This document shows positions 45,101 through 57,100 of a DNA stretch of 64,000 nucleotides, in pieces. This stretch comes from Dromaius novaehollandiae (taxonomy: Eukaryota > Chordata > Aves > Casuariiformes > Dromaiidae). Positions within the stretch are counted from its first letter, which is position 1. Each line of letters starts with the position of its first letter. The notes under the pieces are model-generated. The model had not been told where the DNA came from. It did no database searches and worked only from the letters and a program-made list of their open reading frames with translations. The translations under genes and the position numbers were made by a program. The stretch spans positions 44,305,835-44,369,834 of the forward strand of contig NC_088102.1 of NCBI RefSeq assembly GCF_036370855.1. Direction: 5' to 3'.

Positions 45101-48100
45101 TAAATTCTTTTGAAGGACCTATCTCTATTCCCGGTGGGGAACAGCCTTTTCCCATGCTAGGTTTCCTCTCCTATCCATGGCACAGACACTTTCCCATAGG
45201 CGCCTCCTTCTCAACAGCAACAACACAATTTAGTTATTGACAACAGCATCCTGACAGCAGCCTTATTCCACTAAACAATGTTCAAACATCTCACCTTTCT
45301 CTTTATTCTATCTATTGTCTGTTTTTTGAAGAATGAAACTGAAATGAAACATTGAGCCACCTATCGAAACCTGCTGTGCTAATCCCTAGAAATTGTAATC
45401 TTTGTCTACCATGGAAAATTACTGCACAAACGTACTTCATTGTTTTGCTCTTTGAATCATCAAGAGGACTGCAAATTCAAGATGGAGGAAGAGGCATATA
45501 GCAGAGAGACACATCTAAGAATACCTCACCTCTTTTACGTGTCCCAGGATGCATTGTGCTGTTCAGGTATGTGACTGCACTCTTCTTGCGCTGTAGGGGA
45601 AAAAATGACATTTTTAGTTGGCTAACATTTTTGGCAACAGCTATACGAAATTGCTGAGAAACAGCAGGATAGTACTAAGTGAGGTTACTGGCTGTCCTGT
45701 TTTCTGAAACATAACTTCAGAAAGGTTAGCTTTTTATACTATTTCTGACATCTGGACTGCTTCAAGCCAATATGCAAGCTGACCTCCTAATAGTATGAGT
45801 AATACACGCTGCCTTTCAGTATCAGCTTTAGATAGGGAAAAGGCAGAAAAAGGAGTCAAGTACTGCAAGAGAACAACCCCATGTATTTACTATTAAAAAC
45901 TCTGAGGGGTCATATGGTTACAATGGCCGTTTGAATTATAAATGATAGCTTGCCTGTCTAGTTAGAACTGAGATAGCTTAGTAGGTAACAACATGGCAGA
46001 AGCACACACAAGCACAGGACGAAAGTGCCAACTTCCCCCAGCAAGAGGTCAGTACCTCAGGCTCAAAAACAGCTCCACTGTATACTGGATTTGCTGTTGT
46101 TCTTCTTTTCCTCTCTTGTCGCTTACTTTGGATTTCTTGTAAAACAAAACATTCAGGTTAGGAAACAATGGGTTTGGAAATCACATAAAGTCCTCAGAAT
46201 ACAGTTTGCATGTGAGGTTGGCTATGAAGATTTCTGCAGGAGACCAATACTGCTCATTACAGGCAACTTTGCTGTATTGCAAATTTCTGAAGGTTTGAAA
46301 ACCAAGACCTGACAAGGAATGTAAGTATAGTGCTCAACTAATTCATGAAATGGCTATCCTCCTCTCTCCAAGTAAGAGTATCCCAAGGCTAAAGTATATT
46401 AAACTGATGGTCAGTGTCACTGGGAGCCTAAACCCAACAGCCTCTGGTGACCTTGTTGATCTTAAAAATAAATACGGTAGAGAAATATGCAAGTCCTTGA
46501 AATGTCAGGCTGTATTTCACTGTGTAATATTACAGAGTTTAAATTATCAAATCAATTATAATCTAGTAACTCAGTTTACAGATTACAGTCCCATGAAATC
46601 ATGGAATGAGTAAGAAATCCAGATGAGGCTTAGAGTAAAATTATCTGTGATACAACTTTTCAGATAAAGGAGCTATTAGACAGCAGTGGGATTGTCACAA
46701 ATTTCCTTTTCAATCAACTGAGCCTTCCCAACCACTGATCTCAGCTGCATAAGCAACTGCTTTCTTTCAATACAATAAGGGGGAAAAAAAAGGATGCACA
46801 ATAGAGACTAAGTTAGATCCAAAGTATGCACATCCCAAATGTACTTCTGTGCAAGGAAAATACTGCACTTAATATAGAAACATTTTGCATGTGTACTTCT
46901 GATTCAGAATGGCCATGAAATGCAGACCTTGAGAACCAACTTCAGATACTTTTCTTACCTTCCAGGTGGTCATGAGTAACTAGTCCCAGAGACACCATGA
47001 AGGCAAGTTTCTGTTAAAGGGAAGAAAGAGAAAAAAATATAGATATCATGTCAATTCCAATCATTAGGAGGAGCTACTTCACTTAGACCATTCAAATTCA
47101 GTTGATAGGTAACTAAGCAGTGAAAATATTATCAATAGTACTTTGCTTCTATAAATCACTTTTCATCCATATATGTCAAACTGTTTTACAGAGGACAGAC
47201 ATTAGTCCCATTTTCTAGATGGGAAGACTAAGGCGCAGAAATAGGGAAAAGCCAATTACTCATGATCACAAAGCTAGCAGAGCTGGGAAGAGGAAAGCAG
47301 TTTCTTTACATCCAATCTGGCACTGAACTGACTGTGTGATTGGCTCTTAGTAAAAACCAACACAGTTCAGGTGCCAGAAAAATACTGCTGGTTGCAGAAC
47401 TTGATCTCCATAAATGGCAAACTACTAGGAGCAACTCTGGTTTACATCTGCAGCTTTGTAATGGATATGGCTTTCTTAGAGGAGTCCAATCTTAATGAAG
47501 GAAGTGCACAGATCAAAATAAAGACATAAGTCCAGCACAAAAAATAACTCCAGAAGTCTCAAAGAAATAGAAATCAGTGTTGCAATCAAGCCTTCTAGTT
47601 GAAAGATCTATCAAAGGGAAGCTATGGTCTTCTAACTTACAAAAGACTCCAAAGTCCAACATATTCCAGGACTGAAAAATGTAATGCATTATTATCTATT
47701 TAGATCTCCTATTCTATAGCCTTATGAGCTACTGCTGTCCAGCAGAAATGCAAGGAACATTACAAGTTAAGGAGTTTTGAGCGAACAAAGGGGAAAAAAT
47801 TGTTTTCTGAAGAACAGAGTATTTCCTTTTCTTCTTAAAAGAAAGCTCTGGATGTGTTCTGATACCTGTGGATTTTCTTCCCGTTTTGGCTTTGGTGCAG
47901 CAGGCGGAGTAACTGTACGACTTTCTGTTTGCTTCTCCTCTGCTTCCACGTGTGGTTTAATAGTCTGAAAAGAAACAGTGTTTCTCTCATTCAGTGATAA
48001 AAATGATTTTTTAGTTAAACTAAAAAAGAAAAACAAATACTTTAGCAGATGGAAGAAAAAAAAACCCGTTTAAAGTTGGCAGTATACTAACAAAGACTTA

Positions 48101-51100
48101 ATCTAGGAATCTGATGTGAGACGAATGTTAGGTAAGGTATTTTGCTTTACCAATGAATGAAACATGCCCAAAACCAAAAAAGCAGCTTTGTAACTGTTCC
48201 ATTAACCCAAGCAGCTATACAAGCAATAAAAGTAATCTCAGAGTTAACTCTGTTACAGAAATCACTACACTAGATGGGAAAACCCACAAACACTAAGAAA
48301 AATCATCCTATGGAAAACTTCCAGGTAGAAACCATTCTCCATGGTACACACACTTTGTACTTCTTGTCTCTCAGTTCTTCATGAAAAGTTATGTTTGACT
48401 CAAAAACTGCCTGACTCCTATGATCTCAGATGTTTCTGAAGCTTATTTCTTTTCTGAAGGCAATGACCTCACAAACCCTGCATGACAATCCTCAGCCCAT
48501 GCCGTATCTGTCAATGCCAGAAACTGAGTCAAAAGGTAATCTCTACAGAGACATCAATTCTTTTCTCCATTTAACATCCTTTATCATACAGGGAAAATAT
48601 ACAGAAAAAAAACACCATAATTTTTCTGTGTTCCAAACATTTCCTTGAACTGCCAGTAATTATTCAAAGAGTAAACAAATATTGCTGATATCAAAAGAAA
48701 CAGGCACCAAAAGTACAGTATTGTAGAAGTACAACTTCAAGTCACAGGAAAAAGGCATGCATTGCTGCATAGCTTGTAAAACAGCCTTAAGGTACACACA
48801 AACCTACTCATCTGAATTCATAAGCAGAACTGAGCATCTCTTTCATGCACAAGATTCTCACAATCTCCATAGGTGAAGATAACTTCAAGGCACATTAATC
48901 TATATGAAATGGTTAAAAGTGGAACAAAAGATTGTTTCTCTTGAACTGGGTGGCAAGGAGTCTGCACTTGCAACCCAATTAGATCACACTGACTAAAGTG
49001 ATGTATCATTTTATAAGTCTTTTCTGGAGAGAGAATTTATAACTAAACTTCTAGAAACACTGTTTCAGAGAGTCTCTCTTCTGCTCATTCAATCCAAGTC
49101 AGCTTTCTGGTGGCCACCATTTGTAAAATAGAAACACTGAAAATATTTTTCCTGCGTTTCTTAAAGGTTTGAAATGAATGTGGATTTCAGTTTGTACTTG
49201 TTATCCAAGATATTAGTACAGCTCAAGAATGTCACTTGCCCATGAACTACTGATACTGAGACAGTAGGGGAAGCATAAAAACACTGAAGTATGAAAAAAA
49301 AAAAGATTCCTATAGGCTATACTAAAGAACACCATACTTTCTGCCCCAAGAGTTGCAAGTCATTCCGTAATTTGCACTACTGTTGGAACATGAATATTTC
49401 AAGTAGCCACTGAAAATTTCTTCACAGTTGTTATCCTCTCCAAATTGACACCATAAAGCAATAAACCTAAAACATTGCATTACTAAGCACTTTCTCATCT
49501 GTACCTGTTTTTCAACGTTTGGTTTGCTGATCTGTACAGTCTGAGGTCCAGCAAGCCTGGTACCTGGGGCTGCTATCACAATGCTGGTGAGCTGTGCCAT
49601 TGGGAAGGTTTTGGCTATGGTTGCTGTCTGCCCGTTAACAACGCGAACTGGATGTATGGAGTTCTGTGAGTTGGGTAAAGAGGTGGGTGTGAACTTTGTT
49701 GTCAACATCACGGGCCTCTGAATAAGCTGAGGAGCTGCAAGCATTGGAGGAGGTGCTGGGGCAATAGGAATGTTGTTTTGGGCGACTGGTTTAGGTCGAA
49801 CCTACAAAAAACAAAAAAGATTCACATACCAATATTTTAGATGAACTTCTTTACTGGTTTTAAATAGTTCAGCCTGTCTAATCTGTGCCATGTTGTCTAA
49901 TTTCCTACAGAGTGTAATATTTTAGCATAGTGTCATAAGTATGCTATGACAAGGAAAAGCCACATTTTCAAGCCTACTTGCATAAAACCCATCCATAACA
50001 TTTGCATATACATTCAATGTCTGTGAAACTGGCATTTGGATGCACAGACACTTATTTCGCGTGTTCACTGCCAAGTGCCTTGTATATGTCTAAATCAACA
50101 CACTGGTTTTGAAAGCCCAATATTCATGTAGTACTTACAGGCACTACTTAGGCTCTGCTGTTAGAAGTGCATCTCAGGGCTTTACACTGAGCCTTCAAGA
50201 AATCAAATACATAAACAGTTGACTGCACTCTGAAAGAAAGCCTTAAAATTTTCAGCAAGTCCCTGCTACTTTTGTCAACTCTATATACTATATTTTTCCT
50301 TTCTTTTTCTTTTACTTGCTGAAAGTTTTAGACTTTTATTCATAGTGCCACATATTTCTTGCAAATTAAATAGTTCTAAGTATTTTTTAAAGTAAAGAAG
50401 CAACCAGTGTGTTTCCCAAACCATAAAAAAATTGCAAATTACAGTTTTATTGCTCAGCTGCAAACAAAGGTCACTGTCTGTCACAATACAGAAATACTTG
50501 GGAACAATTTAGAGACTTCCTGTTTTTCCTTTTTGTTCCTGAGGAGCAAACAATGATTAGAGAGATTTAAGACCCTGGATAATACTCTGATTTTGCTCAT
50601 ACCTGTCTAGCAGGTTCATTTCATTTTTTTGCAAATATGATCATACATGATCATCATATGCGAATGATATAATACAGACTCATACAGTTTGGGATGGACC
50701 TTAGGAGATCTCAGTCTAACCTCCTGCTCAAAACAGAGCCAATGCTAAATACAGACCAGGTTGTTCAGGGCTATGTCCAGTCGGGCCTTGGAAACCTCTA
50801 AGGACAGAGCTTCTACAGTCTTTCTGGGCAGCCTCTTCCATTCTTATTTGTTCTCACAGTGAGAAATTGTTTCTTTGTACCTCATCTAAGCCCTCCCTGT
50901 TCCAGTTTATGAGCACTGTTTCTGATTCTCCTGCTCTGCACCTATGGCTCCATCTTCTAAATAACCTCCTTGCAGGCATTGGAAAGAAGGCTGCTGTTAC
51001 ACCCTCCCCAAAATTTCTGTTCTCCAGGCTGAACAAGCCCAGTTTCCTCAGTCATCTCACAGGTCATGTTCCTGCCCCCAACTGTCAGTCCCAGCCTGCA

Positions 51101-54100
51101 CCAATGCAGTGGTTAGTCCGTCCCAGGTACAACACTTTGCATCTGTCCTTGCTGAACTCCATGAGATTCCTGTTGGTCCATTCCTCTAGCTTGTTCAAGT
51201 CCCTCTGAACAGCAGCACTGTCCACAAGAGTATTGACCACACCCCCTCAATCTACTGTCATCCAAAAACCTAACGCAAATGGATTCTGTCTCTTCCACAA
51301 GGTTACTGGTGAAGACTGACAAAAATGATGTTCACAGAAAGCATCTCCTATTTATGTTATAATTAACTTCCTTCCTCTATTTTTTGTTCTTTGTATACTC
51401 ACCTGTGGAAGAAAATTTGGACGAGGAGTGAGTCTGGGAGGAGGGATGAACTGCGGCACTTTTATGGGCTGAGGCGTAGCCTGAACCTGCTATAAGAACA
51501 TGAGAGAGAGTTCAGTTTGTAGCTTTGAAGTTGTTCACCAAAATCAACATGCTGAGTGTATTTTCAGACCTGATGTTCCTCAGCTTAGGTTGGTTTTCTA
51601 CTCTGTAAATAATTTTTCACAGTAACAGGTTGTTCATTAGAAATACATTAAAGACAGAGCTAGCCTTACTTTCTAATTCCTACACACCTTGAATCATAAA
51701 TTGAAGGTATTTTTCTTTTTAGTTCAACTGTACTAACTACTTGGCTCTGAAATCTCAAACCATTCCCCTTGAACATTATGAAAACTCCCATTTGTTTTAG
51801 AAGTTAAAAACTGCTTTTAAAATGGACAGAAAACAATACCAGACTCTGATGTCTGGCTCTATGAACCTTTGTCCTATCCTACGGAATGCTATACAGAAGA
51901 ATGAAAGAGCATTTCAAGTAAATAGGAAAGATTTGGAAGTTGCAACTCTTCTGGTTTTAGCAATGACCCTATGAGGGGCTGTAAATACACAATTTAGGGC
52001 TTAATTTTCAAAAGTAGGCCATTCATTTTAAATAATTAAGGTGTGATATTCAGAAGCTCCGAGTACTTCCCTGACTACCTGAAATCCATGGGAGCTGCCA
52101 TAGCACGAACCTATGAACAGCAGATAGTAACTATCCTTAGCTGAGTACTCGGTGAGATTCTCTGAAATAAAGGTCCATTTTAGTTTCTACCTTCCTGTAC
52201 TTCTGACAACCTCTGCAATGCTAACACTTACTTCAAAAAGGTCTTGAATTGATTAATTAATAGTTGAGAAAATATGTTGAGATTGTTAATGAAAAGTGCT
52301 ACAGAAACATAAATCATGGATGATTTTTCAAACAGGATCACCTCCCCAAACCTGTGTAAGTTATTTTGCAAAGGGCTAAGAAAAATGTGAAGGACAAATA
52401 AGAGTGGGGCAAAGAATGACATGGGAAAAAAGAATAGAAAAAACTCCACTCAAATAGTCTTCTCCACCCTTATTACAAAAGTAAGCCTCATTAGGAAGCA
52501 AAATTACTTACGCTAGCATTATTAAAATATATTTTTTTAATAATGATAAACTGAATTAACTTTTAGTGCAGGTCTAGACCTTTACTCCTGAAGTAAAACT
52601 TCCCTGTTATGATTCCATACAATGCCTAGTTTCCAGTCCCAGAAACATATAACCCAGTTCCAAAATATTACTTATATTTCCAAGTGCCTGATTAACTTAT
52701 TCACCAGGCTAACTTCTGGAAAAGACTGTGATGTACTCAAAGCACTTTCCCAAATGCTAAAGAAATAGGATCTGTGTATGAAGAAGTGATGAGAAGAAAT
52801 GGTAATGAGCAAAGTCATGTGGTCTAACACTGCAGAGACTTCATCATGCAGAGGCAACAAAAGAGATTGACTCAAAAAAATCTAAGATGAAAACCCACAC
52901 TGACCAAATAAATAAAGTCTATTACACCTCCTTTACCAAATTAGAAAGTTGAAATTTTCCAGAACAGAACCACGTAGATTAGGTAGGGGCAATACAATTA
53001 CTATTTTCCCATGACTAACAGTTACTTACAGGGAAAACTTTACACAGAGGTGATGACAGTACTAATTTAATTCAGTAAAGTAAAGCAATAATAGCAACTT
53101 ATATAGATAATAAATGCCTTTTCTCTTAGGCTCTCATTTTAACAATGTCAATTAATCAGTTCTTACAACATGTCCCCAGTTTTCTCCTATACAGAAGAAA
53201 TCCTGTATAGGAGAAAACTGGGGACATGTTGTAAGCAGTGCAAAAACCTGATTGTTCATTTAATTTTTTTCTGATAGTCCTCCTGTAAACTAGAAGCACA
53301 CATTTCCTCAGGGCAAACACATGAAATGCTTACCAAAGTTACTGTGTTTTTTGCCACTATTTGGACTGCCTCAGCTCCTGGACCAGAGACCTTATTTGTT
53401 GTCTGGAGGTTGACGGGAGCATTCTGTGCATCCGTGCTGAGGACCGCTTTCTGACTGTTGTTGATAGCAGTAACCATGGCAATCGTAGGTCTTTGACCCA
53501 CCACAGAGGCAGGCATGGTCGCAGTTGCTGCTTTCAAGACGAGAGGTAGTGTCTTAGTGGTGATCATAGAAGCTGTAGTTACAGTTTTCTAAGGGAAACA
53601 GAAAATACACTTTAAGAGACAGACACTTGTATCAGACAGGATGTGGGTTGGGTAGTCAGAAACAATAGAATGAGCAGGAAAAGACAACGCTGGGTCTATC
53701 TACCTACTCTTTAGAGACATGAACGGCATCTCATGCCTCTGAAAACTGGATAGCTAGAAAAAATTCTCATTTAGGGCAAATGTTGGGTATATTTTAACCC
53801 AATCTGCAGTATTACAGAATGATTCACAAACAATTGTCAAGAAACTGATGATCAAGTGTTAGTACTGGCATATATATTTTTTGATCTTTTAGTTTCCTAT
53901 TACTTCCAAACGTGTACTGTCAACGTCAAACCTTTAAGGTGCAAGTTTGTCAAACAAACCAGCAAACTAGTTTCTTATTAATTAAAACTCAGATTTTCAA
54001 ATGGAAACTTTATTTACAAAGATATTCATAATCCGAGGAAGCAAGAAAAGCAATCATAAATTGGTTTCTTTAAGAACAAAAATGGATTTTGAATTTCAGT

Positions 54101-57100
54101 ACCCCAAATTTCAGTTTTAGTCATACATACACATATTTAGCCTTTAAGTTTCTTTCCTAAGAATATCAGTGGGGCTACCTCAGTACAGCAACTTACAATA
54201 CATCAAAAGCTTCAAGCTTCATGGAAAAATCATCTAGCATTGCATCTGTATAAAAAAGCCTGATGTAGAAGGAAGCCAAATTTTAACACTAGGCTTAGGC
54301 TGGATTTATCCTGCAGTTTTAAGTGCTGGCTGCTAGTCTGTCCAGCAGGCTGTAGGCAATTAAGTTTAACTTCTCTTGAATAGGATTTTCTTTGGTGCAT
54401 GTATGTGATTCCATGATTGCTCTTAGCATATCTTAGAGGGAATGGTTTGGACCACTTAATGCCAGCATTCATCTCAAATGCCTGCATACACTATGCTCAC
54501 AAATATCAACTCCTGGTATTGAAAAGTTAACAATTGCAATTGCATACTTTTGTCTTAAAATGTAGTCTTCTAAAATGTTACGGGTAACAGAAAATGACAA
54601 ATCCTGTTCAGAAAGCTACAGGGCTGAGAATCTCCATATAAAACCAGATCACAGAGTGCAAAGAAAAATCAACACTCAACAAAACGGCAATTGAATTTGT
54701 TTCTCCTCTTTAGTGTAAAAAATCCATTATACCGATACTGTATCTTCAAAAGAGTTACGGGCATGGTCAAATGCTCTTAGTATGAAGCAAGAACCATTCC
54801 CTTCTGAGCCCAGTGCTAGACCCTGGAACAGGAAAAAATATTACACCAGGGATCAGGCAGTCTCTTTTCATGTCTTTAACATGCCTGATTTACACTGCTT
54901 GATTTTAATCACACAACACCTTTTTTTTCTAATAAAATAATATAAATGTATTTCCAGTTGTAATCTTCAGTATTTTCTCTAACAATGTTACCTTAAACAA
55001 AAATGCATTTTACCTTCATACCTCTAACTTCATAATGCTTAAACTAAATACTCTGTTAATTCAGCACAAGTGTGAAAAAATCAGACATTCTATAATGCCA
55101 AATCAAAGGAGAACGCATGCTTCAATTTCATACATTTATATAAAATCCAGTCATAATTAAATTTTCCTCGTCTCAACATGAACAATTCCCTAACTTTTAG
55201 ATTCAAGAGCTTCTTATTGATCTCTCCTGCACTTTCTCCAAAGCAAGAGGCTCTCTTCCCCTCATGCAGTGATGTGATTCAAGCGATTCCAATGAGATGT
55301 AACAGAGTACCATTTTCACAAGCATTACATTCATCCATAAACATTTTAAAGAAAAGCATAATCAATCATGTAATACAAGACTGTGACTCTTTCAAGGGGT
55401 TCTAGTAAGTCTGTAAGTACTAAGAGTATAGCTTCAGTCAGCAGATCAGAGACTGAATTTCCCTGTTACTTTGCTGAGCCTTAATTAGCTCAGTTAACTT
55501 AGAATAGTCTAAAACTTTTCAATGCATAAATTAATACTGAAGTGCCATTCATAGTAAGTCTCCAGTATTTCACATTTGTAATAATATGACTTTTTAGCAT
55601 GGCTTGCTGCTTTATGAAAATTAAAAAAAAAATCCTTCTTATTGGACTATATTAAGGATATTAACATGTCACTATTAAGATAGTATATATACCTTTATTC
55701 CGAAATTGAATTGCTCTGAAAATAACCACTGAAAGCATTCTCTTTACTGACACAGCCTTGGAAGACATGTTATTTACAAAAGTAGTCATCAAAACATTTT
55801 CTAGAGAGACAAAATATTTGACTTTCCTTTATATGTGAGTGGGCTTTTCTTTGCTGAAAGAGAAGGCACATTTTGATAGAGGGGCAACAGGACAGAGGCA
55901 CAACCATAGATGCAGAATGCATACATAAGCAAGTGAGGTGACTTCACAGAGTTATACCAGCATAAATAAAAATAGAACAATCTTAAGGATAAGACCTGGC
56001 TTATTTTATTCCAGTGAGAGGATGACCTGCCTTTCAGTTTACAATTACTTTCCAAGTACAACTATGTCAATGATAGTCAGAAGGGCATAGCAGTTTTGTG
56101 GCAGTTTCACTAGAGGGCTCTTTAACTTTGAAGAAAAATTTTTACAACCCAGGAGATGACCTGGAAGTTAATGCATATGGAGAACAGCATGAGACTGCTT
56201 TTGCAATCATGTTTCCTGACTGAAAAGTAGAGACAAATGAAACAGCAAAGAGTGATCCACTGTTTGCGTGTAAATATTTTAAGACATTAGTATATATTTT
56301 TCTTTTTTTCCCCTGTTTTAGCATCAGTGTAGATGTTACTGCTCCAAAACGTCTTTAATTGTTTAATTTTCTTTTTTTAGTAAAAATACAATTACCTAAG
56401 TCTCACAAATACATTTTTAGAGAGCATCCAAAACACTTGTTGAGTCAATGAGAGAACTAACACTCCAATCATTTTAACCCCCCCAACTACTTCCAGGAAA
56501 AAGGAGGTTGGAAATCCCAATTGGTCAAAGCCATGGTTGTGATTCATTGCAGTATGCCTACAGTAAGCTTTAAGGGTGATTTCTGCCATATGCCTATCTA
56601 TTTCCAGATGATCTGTTCAGATTGTATCGACAGGAAAAAAGACCTTATGTACTCTTTTTATTACAAAACACCTCTCTGCACTCTGTTTTCTTAGAAGACT
56701 TTCAGAATGTTAAGTATTCAAACAGTTGAGATTTTCAGTGAGTTTGAAATTCCCCTCTACGTAAAAGCCTACCACTTTCTATAGCAAATTCCAGGATGAT
56801 GTTTATAATCCTATACTGTACTGAAATACAGTGTACTTTCCTGATAAATAGACTGCTTTCTCAAATTCAGACCTTTTAATTACGGTTGTAATCCTTGCAG
56901 GCTCCAATAAGTATCATTTGGCATGAGTTACACCTGTTTAAAAAGAACCAAGCAGAAAGAAGACAGAACTGTTTTCTTACGCTTTTGTTCACAGATACAG
57001 TGGGCACTCTGTTAGTCTTTTATACATAAATGATTTCAATCATACACCTCATACAGTGCATGTAAAGTCTTCACTGATTCTTGAGACCTATTGGGTATGG

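Noticed and set aside
49322..49504. Open-frame extension past PHF21A exon D
   Set aside because: Reads through the clear donor CAG|gtacag; family alignment continues with exon E instead.
50867..51208. 113-codon plus-strand open frame
   Set aside because: Lies wholly within the inverted CR1 fragment and reads its antisense strand; not a gene.
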